DNA of 64,000 nucleotides from GCA-958296115 sp965222445. GTDB taxonomy: Bacteria > Chloroflexota > Dehalococcoidia > Lucifugimonadales > CAJWER01. Of the stretch, positions 26,917-35,161 are shown piece by piece. The stretch spans positions 1,798,001 through 1,862,000 of the forward strand of contig CBDCTY010000002.1 in the NCBI GenBank assembly GCA_965222445.1, written 5' to 3'. Each line of letters starts with the position of its first letter. The stretch's first letter is position 1. A program made the position numbers and the translations under genes. The notes below the pieces were generated by a model. It was not told the origin of the DNA. It did no database searches and saw only the letters and a list, made by a program, of their open reading frames with translations.

Positions 26917-27774
26917 ATGAGTCTTCTGGACAATGACACGCAGGTATCGGTGTTCGTGGAGGGCCTGGACCACCCGGAGGGCATAGCCTGGGGATCCGAC
27001 GGCTACGCCTACGCGGGCGGCGAGGCGGGCCAGCTCTACAGGATCGACGTCGAAAAACAGGATGTGGCCCAGATCGCCGACACCGGCGGCTTCCTGCTGG
27101 GCCTGGCCCTGGACGCGCACCACAACGTCTACGCGTGCGACGTCGGCAACAGCGCGGTGATGAAAATAACGCAGGGCGGGGACGTGTCGGTCTACTCCAC
27201 CGGCACGCCCGAGGAGCCCTTCCGGGTGCCGAACTACCCGGCCTTCGACGCCGAGGGCAACCTGTACGTGTGCGAGTCCGGAGACTGGCACGAAGACAAC
27301 GGGATGGTCTACCGCATCAGGCCGGGGGGCGGGACGGAGGTATGGGACAGGCGCCCCAGGGAGTTCCCCAACGGCCTGTGCATGGGCCCGGGCGGCGACT
27401 ACCTGTACGTCGCCATGAGCGTGAACCCGCCGCGCGTGGACCGCATCCGCATCGAGGCGGACGGTAGCCCCGGCGAGAAGGAGACTGTGGCCGAGTTCCC
27501 GAGGACGGTCCCCGACGGCCTCGCCTTCGACACCGACGGCAACCTGTACGTGTCGATGTACAGGCCGGACGTCATCTACCGCGTGACGCCGGAGGGCGAG
27601 GTCGACGTACTAGCCGAGGACTTCGAAGGGACCCTGATCGCCGCGCCGACGAACATCGCCTTCTGCGGGCAGGACAGGGGCATCCTGCTCGGCGCAAACA
27701 TCGGCAGATGGCACATAACCCGGTACGACACGGGAGCCACGGGCCAGCCACTGAACTACCCGTACATCGGGTAG
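26917..27774 (+). CDS. SMP-30/gluconolactonase-like beta-propeller
   Basis: 285 residues. GGAGGAG at 26908-26914 precedes the ATG. Repeating blades are seen as HPEGIAWGSDGYAYAGG, FDAEGNLYVCESG, FPNGLCMGPGGDYLYV and PDGLAFDTDGNLYVSMY. Acidic and Asn residues at blade tops (PEG, PNG, PDG) are the calcium ligands of SMP-30/LRE lactonases. It may hydrolyse a lactone. No signal peptide is seen. It lies 81 bp after the frameshifted SDR, so the two could form a sugar-oxidation pair. Confidence 0.85.
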   Translation: MSLLDNDTQVSVFVEGLDHPEGIAWGSDGYAYAGGEAGQLYRIDVEKQDVAQIADTGGFLLGLALDAHHNVYACDVGNSAVMKITQGGDVSVYSTGTPEEPFRVPNYPAFDAEGNLYVCESGDWHEDNGMVYRIRPGGGTEVWDRRPREFPNGLCMGPGGDYLYVAMSVNPPRVDRIRIEADGSPGEKETVAEFPRTVPDGLAFDTDGNLYVSMYRPDVIYRVTPEGEVDVLAEDFEGTLIAAPTNIAFCGQDRGILLGANIGRWHITRYDTGATGQPLNYPYIG

Positions 27775-28032
27775 GCTGTTACTCGGTTTAAGTCCTGTCC
27801 ACGCCCTGAATCGTACCCCAACTGCGCCATACCGGGCTCGGTCTCCCGGAGAACGGTGTCGAGGTCCCAGCGCTCGTTGATTCGGGTGGCTGACCTCGCT
27901 CAACCCAGCGAAGCGCGCACCCGCAGCCTGTCGGTCTCCGTACTCCTAATCATCTTGCCGCACACTCCTACGGTCCAATAGCGGAGGGACGCAGGTGCCC
28001 GGCATTTATCACGCCTATTCCGCCTGAGAAGG

Positions 28033-28129
28033 TTTTTCACGGAAAATCGGGGGTTTTTCATGGAAACCCAGGGATCTTTCACGGTTCTTTCATGGAAATG
28101 GGGTTGTTTTTCACGGCCATTTCACACGG
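28033..28129. promoter_or_regulatory. Helically phased array of six TTTCA motifs
   Basis: Six motifs of the form TYTTTCAYGG occur, with their conserved C at 28038, 28059, 28080, 28091, 28112 and 28123. Spacings are 21, 21, 11, 21 and 11 bp, all close to multiples of one helical turn. Some sites continue as TTTC-N3-GAAA. The array is 44 bp upstream of a strong ribosome-binding site. It could be a multi-site operator or a degenerate 21-bp tandem repeat. The rest of 27775-28172 holds nothing I can name. Confidence 0.45.
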
Positions 28130-28172
28130 CCCGTCTATCATGGGCTGTGTCACAAGTCACAGGAGGTGCCAA

Positions 28173-28268
28173 ATGGTGAAGTTGGCCGATCCATGTCCAG
28201 GGCAATGTGGTGCATCTGTCGAGGCCCCTGCGGGCCGACAGGGCCTTTCCAAAGTCCGTTCGTGGTGA
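28173..28268 (+). CDS. Possible 31-codon small gene, interrupted by a MITE
   Basis: AGGAGGTG (28161-28168) is placed correctly before ATG 28173. The frame reads MVKLADPCPGQCGASVEAP and then runs into MITE-B at 28239, ending at 28268. With the MITE and one target copy removed, the frame would end after about 27 codons. Evidence is only the ribosome-binding site and the phased array upstream. It may be a leader peptide or a decayed gene. Confidence 0.3.
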   Translation: MVKLADPCPGQCGASVEAPAGRQGLSKVRSW

Positions 28269-28352
28269 GCCTGTCGAACCACAATTGGGGCCTTCGACAA
28301 GCTCAGGCCGAACGGCAAGGTACGACCCTATCTCAACAATGGAAAGGCCCCT
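28239..28352. mobile_element. MITE-B copy 3 (114 bp)
   Basis: CAGGGCCTTTCCA to TGGAAAGGCCCCT, flanked by GCGGGCCGA at 28230-28238 and 28353-28361. The direct repeat extends leftward to 17 bp because the target resembles the element end. The interior carries TTCGACAAGCTCAGG, a palindromic repeat also present near 2310 and 59990. Confidence 0.8.
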
Positions 28353-28473
28353 GCGGGCCGAGGAAGGGGTAGATCCTAGGACCGCTCTTCATCCCATCCC
28401 GCCGAGCAGGGGCAGAAGAACCGTGTGATGAATCGCAATGGATCGACAGGATGACGCAAGGAAGGAGATAATC

Positions 28474-29081
28474 ATGAACAAGCAGATTCGTACCGTAGTG
28501 GTGTTGATCCTCGTGCTGGTCGCCTGATGGCCGTTTCGAGCGGTGTCTATGCCAAGGCACCTGACGGTGACGACTCCCCGACAGCACAGGAGATCATTGC
28601 CAGATTGGAGAACGCGGAAGACCCACAGCAGGAATTCGCTCAACTGTCGCCCTTGGAACAACAGGCGGCTACAGAAGCCTTGAGGGCCGCAACGCTTGAA
28701 GTGGTCAAGGTATCCACGACGAGCGGTGTGGGTGGCGCGAGTGGCAGTTGTGGAACCAATTCGGCAACTGTCACTGGCAAGAGCATCATCCTCAATCGGA
28801 CGTTGTTCACGTACACTACGCGGACTGAGTGGTGCTGGAACGGCACAGAGATCACGAACACGCCTTTCTTCACGGTGGACCACGATGTGATAGCGCCTCT
28901 TTGGGAGTTCGCCGGCAACACTGAAAGGAGCGAGTCAGGCGGAAGAGGCGACTGGGTACATCGCGACTACGAAGAAGGGCACTTCAGGCTTTGTGTTGGC
29001 GGCAACGTTGGGTGCGTCCAACACAAATATCCCGATGTGTCGAAACGCCAGTACGGTGATGGCAGCTTCAAAGCGTGGTAA
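28474..29081 (+). CDS. Secreted protein of unknown function, signal peptide split by a frameshift
   Basis: A strong site (GAAGGAG) precedes ATG 28474, which encodes MNKQIRTVVVLILVLVA and then stops at 28525-28527. The next frame starts in the overlapping TGATG at 28527 and reads MAVSSGVYAKA, then a 170-residue mature part. Restoring one C at 28523-28524 gives one continuous signal peptide ending AKA. The mature part has WCWNG, FRLCVGG..GCVQHKYPD and YGDGSFKAW, resembling a widespread group of uncharacterised secreted proteins. Either the gene is broken or the second frame is translated by coupling without a secretion signal. Confidence 0.65.
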
Positions 29082-29088
29082 GTGATCT

Positions 29089-29274
29089 ATGGAGACATTG
29101 CTACTGCTGCTCCTCACCATATTGCCAGCTTCCGCAGCGCTGCTGATCACGGGATTCTGGGTGCTCCGGGAAAGACATGAAGTGGCGTACCAAGTGATAG
29201 GTGCCGCAGCAATCATCCTCGGGACACTGTTGTTGCTGACCCTCATCGTCCTGGTGCCACTCATAGCCGCGTAA
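29089..29274 (+). CDS. Small membrane protein (61 residues)
   Basis: METLLLLLLTILPASAALLI and IIGTLLLL-type residues form two hydrophobic helices joined by a short charged loop (VLRERHEVAYQ). It starts 7 nt after the secreted-protein gene and ends just before a strong terminator, so the two are probably one transcript. No family is recognised; it could be a partner of the secreted protein, such as an immunity or anchoring protein, but that is speculation. Confidence 0.6.
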   Translation: METLLLLLLTILPASAALLITGFWVLRERHEVAYQVIGAAAIILGTLLLLTLIVLVPLIAA

Positions 29275-29302
29275 CTGAACAGACTCCATGCAGTTGCTGC
29301 TG

Positions 29303-29335
29303 AAAGGCCACGGGTTCCTGAAACCCGTGGCCTTT
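29303..29335 (+). terminator. Strong intrinsic terminator
   Basis: A 14-bp perfect stem, AAAGGCCACGGGTT (29303-29316) with AACCCGTGGCCTTT (29322-29335), loop CCTGA, then GCTTC. It closes the secreted-protein/small-membrane-protein unit. Confidence 0.85.
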
Positions 29336-29439
29336 GCTTCGGTCTCTGCTGACCGCGGAGCAGAACAGGTACGAGTCATCGACAGGTGCGTGTGTTAGGT
29401 TCTGTTGGCATTTCGAGACACAAGGCGATTCTACAATCT

Positions 29440-29515
29440 GATGCCAAGTCGTCTCGTGATGATACGGTCTATGTGTGGCCTGGCTCTGGATTCCCGCTTT
29501 CGCGGGAACCACCCA
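29440..29515. repeat. Diverged MITE-A fragment
   Basis: GATGCCAAGTCGTCTCGTGA and the following GATACGGTCTATGTGTGGCC align with the left part of MITE-A (TACCAAGTCACCGTGATG, then CCGTATATGTGCGGCC), ending in a TTCCCGC/GCGGGAA hairpin. Many substitutions and no intact right end mark it as old. The rest of 29336-29628 holds no gene that I can see. Confidence 0.5.
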
Positions 29516-29628
29516 TGCCGGTTGCGACCGGCACACCAAGGGATGAAAATGGTGGGGCTGTTTGGCGGATGAGTTCGGTAGTTGCCTGATACCTATTTTC
29601 GTACCAATGACGGGAATGTCAACACTGC

Positions 29629-30360
29629 CTACTCCTCAGCCGCCGGGCTGACTTTGCCCAGGAAGACCTCGGTGAGTATGTTGGTTTCCACGACAGATTG
29701 GGGAGTCCCTTCGAACACCACGCGGCCCATGTCCAGCACGTAGGCGCGGTCCACTATGTCGAGCACACCCTTGATGTTGTGCTCCACTACCAGGATGGTG
29801 GTGCCGAGCCTCTCGCTGATCACCGACACCATCCTGAACACTTCCTTGACCACTATGGGCGCCAGGCCCAGCGTCGGCTCGTCTAGCAGCAGCACGTCGG
29901 GGTTGGCCATCAGCCCCCGCCCCAGGGCGAGCATCTGTTGCTGCCCGCCGGACATCTGGCTTGCCATGTCCCGCCGCTTCTGGTGCAGGATCGGAAACAG
30001 CTCCATGACCGACCCCATACGGCGCTCTTTCTCGGCCCTGTCGCTCAGGTACAGGCAGCCCATCTCCAGGTTCTCTTCGATGGTGAGGTGTGTGAAGAGG
30101 CGCCTGCCCTGGGGTACGAAGGCAATCCCCTCCTTCACTATCTCGTGGGTGGCCGACGCCAGGGGCTCCGAGCGCCAGTAGACCTTCCCCGACACCACGG
30201 GCGCGAGGCCCATGATCGCCTTGAGCACGGTCGACTTCCCAGCGCCGTTGGGACCCATTACCGCCACCACCTCACCCTTCCTGACTCCCAGGGCCACGTC
30301 CGTCAGCGCCGATACGGCCCCATAGCGCACGGATATGTCGACCATCTCGAGGAGCATCAT
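29629..30360 (-). CDS. livF: Branched-chain amino acid ABC transporter ATPase LivF
   Basis: 243 residues. Walker A MGPNGAGKSTVLKAI, signature MSGGQQQMLALGRGLM, Walker B PDVLLLDEPTLGL, and VVEHNIKGVLDIVDRAYVLD near the end. The short LivF form has the EPTLGLAP segment. It powers import of branched-chain amino acids or related compounds. Last gene of the liv operon, 18 nt after livG. Confidence 0.95.
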   Translation of the reverse strand: MMLLEMVDISVRYGAVSALTDVALGVRKGEVVAVMGPNGAGKSTVLKAIMGLAPVVSGKVYWRSEPLASATHEIVKEGIAFVPQGRRLFTHLTIEENLEMGCLYLSDRAEKERRMGSVMELFPILHQKRRDMASQMSGGQQQMLALGRGLMANPDVLLLDEPTLGLAPIVVKEVFRMVSVISERLGTTILVVEHNIKGVLDIVDRAYVLDMGRVVFEGTPQSVVETNILTEVFLGKVSPAAEE

Positions 30361-30378
30361 CCCAGCCTGGCGCCCATG

Positions 30379-31137
30379 TCAGTTGCCCAGGTAGGCATCT
30401 ATCACGTTCGATCTGCTCAGCACTTCTTCGACCTCCCCCACCGCGAGAAGGGCGCCACTGTCTAGAACGAAGACATGGTCCGCCAATTCTCGAACGATGT
30501 CCATGTTGTGGGAGACGAAAATGATGGTGCGGCCCTGCTCCCGCATGTCTTTCAATATAGCCTTGACCCTCTCCAGCATCCGGGGGAAGAGACCGGCGAA
30601 GGGTTCGTCGAACAGGTATATGTCCACGTCCAACGCCATCGCGCGCCCTATCTCCAGCAACTTCCGCTGGCCGTAGGACAGATCCATGGCCATTGCGTCC
30701 CGCTTCTCCCACATGCCGACACTCTGCAAGATACTCTGGGCCTTCTCCTTGTAGCGGGGTTTCGCCCGTTCCAAGAGCGAGGGGAAGAGGCGGCGATCGG
30801 TCAAGACCACCATGATATTGTCCCATACACTGATCTGATCGAAGAGCCTCACATTCTGAAAAGTTCTCGTTATGCCGTGGGCGGGCATCTCGTGAGCCTT
30901 CAAGATCCGGAGGCCGACGCCGTCGATGATTACCATTCCTCCGTCGAGGGGCAGCATCCCGCTCAGCAGGTCTATCAGGGTCGATTTCCCCGATCCGTTT
31001 GGGCCGACGATGCAGGTTATCCATTCCCGGAAGATGGACATAGAGAGCCGGTCCACGGCCCTAACCGCTCCGAAGTGCTTTGAGACCTCTTTCGTCTCCA
31101 GCGCGAAGACACGGGGATCGATTTGGACTACGCTCAC
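30379..31137 (-). CDS. livG: Branched-chain amino acid ABC transporter ATPase LivG
   Basis: 252 residues. Walker A VGPNGSGKSTLIDLLSG, the LivG insertion GITRTFQNVRLF, signature LSYGQRKLLEIGRAM and Walker B YLFDEPFAGL. The start is GTG 31137, whose last two bases overlap the livM stop (GTGA), with GGAGGT seven nt upstream. The longer open frame upstream overlaps livM and is rejected. Confidence 0.95.
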   Translation of the reverse strand: MSVVQIDPRVFALETKEVSKHFGAVRAVDRLSMSIFREWITCIVGPNGSGKSTLIDLLSGMLPLDGGMVIIDGVGLRILKAHEMPAHGITRTFQNVRLFDQISVWDNIMVVLTDRRLFPSLLERAKPRYKEKAQSILQSVGMWEKRDAMAMDLSYGQRKLLEIGRAMALDVDIYLFDEPFAGLFPRMLERVKAILKDMREQGRTIIFVSHNMDIVRELADHVFVLDSGALLAVGEVEEVLSRSNVIDAYLGN

Positions 31138-32189
31138 AGCTTGTACCTCCCAACCAGGCCCTGGGGTCTGAACATCATGAGAAGGACCAGCAGGACCCCG
31201 AGGACGACCTGCCTCGCCTGGCCTATGTACTCCGTGGGGAGGAACGGCAGGAAGCGCATCCCCTCTTCGAGTAGCACGAACGCCATCGCGCCCAGCAGGG
31301 AACCCCAGATTGTCGCCAGCCCTCCCAGGATCACTATGGCTACCAGGAGCATCGACTCCAGCAGGATAAACGAGTTGGGGTCGACGAAGGTCGTCCAGCT
31401 TGCGAGCAGGCCGCCTGCAAGTGCCGCCATCATGGCCGAGACGACCCATACGGCCAACTTGTAGTGCGTCACCTGGTACCCGAAGACCTCTGTGGCCTGC
31501 TCGTCCTCCCGGATCGCGGTGAGCACCCGCCCGAACGAGGACGTGGTTATGAACCAGCAGATCAACACGACGAGGGCAAGGAATGCGAACGCGAGCCCCA
31601 TGAACTCCAGCTCGCCGTCGAGCACCCACCCGCCTATCGCGGGCTTGGCTATCTCGTGAATACCGAAGGCCCCTCTAGTAAGGCTGCGCCAGTTCAGGAA
31701 GATGTTGAAGGCGATGATGGCGAACCCGAAGGAGACGAGGACGAAAATATCGTCCCTGAAACGGTTGAATACGACGCCCACCGCTATGGCTACCAGGCCG
31801 GCCAGGGCTGCGCCGACGGGCAGCGCGGCAAAGAATGGCCACCCATAGGTGGGAATGGCATCCGTCCGCAGCTGCTCGTAGGCCGTGTCCGACGTGAGGA
31901 TGGCCACTGTGTATGCGCCTATGCCGAAGAAGCCGATATGCCCTACCGACAGCAGCCCGGTGAACCCCACCACGAGGTTCAGGCTGACCGCAAGGATGGC
32001 CCATATAGCGAAGATTGTGCCCAGGGTGATGGCGAACCCGACGCCCTGCCAGACGGCGAACGCCACCGCCCAGGTGATGACGATCAGGTTCGCCCACAGC
32101 TCTATGTTGCCGCTGGCGAGCCTCAGGACCACCCTCGGCTCGCGCGCCAGTCTCACCGCACCGGCAACGATCCCTGTTTCCGTTGGCAT
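31134..32189 (-). CDS. livM: Branched-chain amino acid ABC transporter permease LivM
   Basis: 351 residues with about 9-10 hydrophobic segments. Characteristic motifs are GFTGLLSVGHIGFFGIGAYT and the EAA-like loop GRVLTAIREDEQATEVFGYQ. It forms the membrane channel with LivH. It starts 4 nt after livH and overlaps livG. Confidence 0.95.
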   Translation of the reverse strand: MPTETGIVAGAVRLAREPRVVLRLASGNIELWANLIVITWAVAFAVWQGVGFAITLGTIFAIWAILAVSLNLVVGFTGLLSVGHIGFFGIGAYTVAILTSDTAYEQLRTDAIPTYGWPFFAALPVGAALAGLVAIAVGVVFNRFRDDIFVLVSFGFAIIAFNIFLNWRSLTRGAFGIHEIAKPAIGGWVLDGELEFMGLAFAFLALVVLICWFITTSSFGRVLTAIREDEQATEVFGYQVTHYKLAVWVVSAMMAALAGGLLASWTTFVDPNSFILLESMLLVAIVILGGLATIWGSLLGAMAFVLLEEGMRFLPFLPTEYIGQARQVVLGVLLVLLMMFRPQGLVGRYKL

Positions 32190-32193
32190 TGGC

Positions 32194-33570
32194 CTACTTC
32201 CTCGACAAGAGACCCTTGGGCCAGAACGACAGGAAGAGGATGAGGACGACGAACGAGATTACGTCCTTCCACTCCCCTGCCAGGTCCCAGATGCCGAACT
32301 GTTCGATCATGCCCAGGCCAAACCCGCCGACGATGGCGCCGTAGAGGTTGCCTATGCCCCCTACCACGGAGGCTATCCACCCCTTCAGCAGTAGCAGCAG
32401 GCCCATCCTCGGCTGGATGGCCGTATCGTGGCCGCTCAACAACCCTGCCGCAGCCGCGTATACCGCCCCGATGAAAAACACGATGGCAATGACGACCGTC
32501 GTGTTGATCCCAACAACCTTCGACACCTCTTCGTCGTCCCCTATGGCCCTCACCGCCTTGCCGAAAGCGGTCTTTTTTAGGAGAAGGAGCAGGCCCACAA
32601 ATCCGGCGAGGGCCACGCCGATCGTGAATATGTTGAACCCCTTGATACTGCCGCCCAGGATCGTCCAGGGGTCGCTGCCGAAGGCCTGTGGGAGCGGACG
32701 CGGCGCGCTCTCGAACACGATGGAGGTAGCCGCCGTAATGGCCAGCAGGATGCCCAGCGAGGCGACGAGCATTATGAGCGGTGACCTGGCACGTTCTCGC
32801 ATGTGCACGTACAGGCCCCTGTACAGGGCGAGGCCGACGGCCCCCGCCACCAGACACGACACCGCCCAGCTCAGGTAGAGCTTCGACCCCGGGGCGTTCG
32901 CAATAAGCACGGCACAGCACGCCCCAACAGCCACGGAGACCACTGCAATGGCCGCGTGCAAGGGCCTGCCTGGGCCCGCATGTACGAGCCGGGAACCCCG
33001 ATACAGAATCCAGGCCACGGCCGTTGCCGCCACGATCCCTACTCCAGGACTGAGAACGACATTGATATGGGCCGCAAAGGTCAGGACGAGTCCCGTGTAT
33101 ATACCGGCCCCGGCAGCGAGCAGGCCCAAGGTCACGCGCTGGGCCTGCGGGCTCAAGCGTGACCGGAGCCGGTCGGAGAGGCTCTCGTGGAGCACCCACG
33201 CGACTACTCCGGCGACCACCGCGGCAAGCAGGATGTTCAGGAACAGTATGTTCGTGTGGTACGCACCGCCCAGGTTCTCCTTGGATCTCAGATAGAAGAC
33301 GCCGTACGCGCCCATCGCAGCCGCGGCCCCGTAGAACAGGTCGAAGAACCAGACGGTGCTGTAGACCAGGGTGAATCCCATAGCGAGAAGGGCATATACT
33401 GCGCCCACCGACAGGCCGTTGAAGGCGAACTGCACCGCCTGATCGGGCGACTCGGTGACCTTCCAGCCAATGTAGGCCGCAACCGCGACCGCCAGGGCGA
33501 CCGCGAGTATCCTGTCCGAGCGGTCGCGGTATGCGAGCAGACGTACCACTCGAAGCCCTCTCAGTATCAC
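32194..33570 (-). CDS. livH: Branched-chain amino acid ABC transporter permease LivH, enlarged
   Basis: 458 residues, about 150 more than the usual LivH. The family N-terminus is present (FNGLSVGAVYALLAMGFTLV), as are the EAA loop GKAVRAIGDDEEVSKVVGIN and the C-terminal GIGNLYGAIVGGFGLGMIEQ. Between about residues 95 and 230 lies an insert of roughly 130 residues with about four extra hydrophobic segments, before SPLIMLVASLGILLAITA resumes the family pattern. The frame is uninterrupted. The function of the insert is unknown. Confidence 0.92.
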   Translation of the reverse strand: MILRGLRVVRLLAYRDRSDRILAVALAVAVAAYIGWKVTESPDQAVQFAFNGLSVGAVYALLAMGFTLVYSTVWFFDLFYGAAAAMGAYGVFYLRSKENLGGAYHTNILFLNILLAAVVAGVVAWVLHESLSDRLRSRLSPQAQRVTLGLLAAGAGIYTGLVLTFAAHINVVLSPGVGIVAATAVAWILYRGSRLVHAGPGRPLHAAIAVVSVAVGACCAVLIANAPGSKLYLSWAVSCLVAGAVGLALYRGLYVHMRERARSPLIMLVASLGILLAITAATSIVFESAPRPLPQAFGSDPWTILGGSIKGFNIFTIGVALAGFVGLLLLLKKTAFGKAVRAIGDDEEVSKVVGINTTVVIAIVFFIGAVYAAAAGLLSGHDTAIQPRMGLLLLLKGWIASVVGGIGNLYGAIVGGFGLGMIEQFGIWDLAGEWKDVISFVVLILFLSFWPKGLLSRK

Positions 33571-33660
33571 GGACTCAGACTTACAGGCGCCCGCCGCCCA
33601 CAGCCGTGGCGGGCACTGTTTTACCGAGTCCAGGCATCCCCGCGTCCACGGTCCAGCCGC

Positions 33661-34851
33661 CTATTCGCCAGGAGCCGCGCCCAAGTACTTGAAACCCTGG
33701 TTATCCGCGGTCCTTTCGGACGTCGGCAGGACCTCCACCACCTCATTGGAGAGGCCTACGACCTCGCCCTTGTCGTCGAAGGTGTAGTCATCTCCGATGG
33801 CGCCGCTCCAGGAAATGTCGTACAGGCAGTCTCTGAACCCGTCCGCGTCCTGGTCGTCGCCGGTCTTCTTGAGACACTCCGCCGCGATGTAAACGTCATC
33901 GTAGGCGGAACCGAGGAACCATGCCAGGGTTACGTAACCGTAGCGGGACCTGAAGTTGTCGAGGAACTCCTTGCCCTTTTCCGTGGACAGGTCAGGACTG
34001 GGTATGACGCCCTTCACGCCGGTAGCGGCGTCGCCCGCTATCTCCAGGGCGGTCGTCCCGGTGACCACGGACTCGCCGTAGATGGGGCCGTCAAAGCCCA
34101 GCTCCCGTGCCTGCTTGACGATGGTGCCGCCGGTGAACTCCGACTGGGCGGCGACGTGGAGGGCGTCGGGATTGGCGCCGAGCAGCTTGGTAAGCTGGCT
34201 CCTGAAGTCGGTAACGTCGGATGCGTGGCGCTCCTCGGCGACCACCTGTCCGCCCCGCTTCTCGAACTGCGCAACCGTGGTCCGCCTGACGCCCTCAGCG
34301 TAGTCGGTCGTCTCGTTGATAGTGGCCAGCTTGCGGATGCCGTCGGCCCAGAGCAGGTTGCCGGTGTCGACGCCCAACTGGTTGTCGTTTATGGCGGTCC
34401 GGAAAATGTAGTCGCCCGCTTCGGCGATGTCGGGGTTGGTTGCCGACGCGGAGAAGAGCACCACGCCATCATTCTCGGCTCTGGGCGCGGCTCCAAGCAT
34501 CGCGCCGCTGCACGAGGTGCCGAGAATGATCTTCACACCGTCTACATCGGTGAGCTTGTTGTACGCGGTAATAGCGTCCTGCGCGCCGCATTTCGAGTCT
34601 TCGACAATCAACTTCAACGGCCGCCCATCAATCCCGCCGGCGGCGTTGATCTCGTCTGCGGCCATCTGCTTTGCCTGGACCATTACCGTGCCATAGGTCT
34701 CGCCGGGGCCCGTAACCGACTCCATCACTCCTATGGTGAAGGGTTCACCCTCCGCTCCTTCTTCGTCTCCACTGGCGCAGGCAGCCGCCACCGACAGGAG
34801 GACTGCCATCAGACCCAGCAGGACAGCCCATTTCGCAGACAAGATTCTCAT
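33661..34851 (-). CDS. livJ: Branched-chain amino acid ABC transporter substrate-binding lipoprotein
   Basis: 396 residues. The lipobox is LLSVAAAC after MRILSAKWAVLLGL. The mature part is a type I periplasmic-binding fold (FTIGVMESVTGPGETYGTVM, GIDGRPLKLIVEDSKC, ILGTSCSGAMLG). It captures the substrate outside the cell and hands it to LivHM. ATG 34851 is preferred over the adjacent ATG 34854 because AGGAG then lies six nt upstream. A MITE-A lies 52 bp upstream, inside the likely promoter region. Confidence 0.95.
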   Translation of the reverse strand: MRILSAKWAVLLGLMAVLLSVAAACASGDEEGAEGEPFTIGVMESVTGPGETYGTVMVQAKQMAADEINAAGGIDGRPLKLIVEDSKCGAQDAITAYNKLTDVDGVKIILGTSCSGAMLGAAPRAENDGVVLFSASATNPDIAEAGDYIFRTAINDNQLGVDTGNLLWADGIRKLATINETTDYAEGVRRTTVAQFEKRGGQVVAEERHASDVTDFRSQLTKLLGANPDALHVAAQSEFTGGTIVKQARELGFDGPIYGESVVTGTTALEIAGDAATGVKGVIPSPDLSTEKGKEFLDNFRSRYGYVTLAWFLGSAYDDVYIAAECLKKTGDDQDADGFRDCLYDISWSGAIGDDYTFDDKGEVVGLSNEVVEVLPTSERTADNQGFKYLGAAPGE

Positions 34852-34903
34852 CATATTCTCCTCTCCGACCAATGCCACAGATGACATGTCAACAATAACC
34901 TTA

Positions 34904-35003
34904 TACCAATTCATTTTGAGTGCGCCGTAAAGCCGTCATTCCCGCGAAGGCGGGAACCCACTCCCTGGCCGCACATATACGGCGGCATCACGGTGACTTG
35001 GTA
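34904..35003 (+). mobile_element. MITE-A copy 5 (100 bp)
   Basis: TACCAATTCATTTT to GACTTGGTA, flanked by TTA at 34901-34903 and 35004-35006. It sits upstream of livJ and could supply or disrupt promoter sequence there. Confidence 0.85.
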
Positions 35004-35161
35004 TTATATCACGCCCCGCCAGTCCGCAAGCGGAAAATCAGGGTCACCGGATGCCCGGATTGCGTCATTCGAGCCCCAAAAATTGGCGCACACTGCCAGC
35101 TCTTCAATCGGGTTCCCGTCAGTCTCAGACCGTGCTACTTGTCAGTCTCAAAAACGAGGAC

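Noticed and set aside
28022..28129. CRISPR array
   Set aside because: Repeats are only about 10 bp with 1-11 bp between them; no spacer-sized intervals and no cas genes.
33187..34884. Long plus-strand open frame opposite livH and livJ
   Set aside because: Crosses the intergenic gap between two convincing minus-strand genes and carries no motif.
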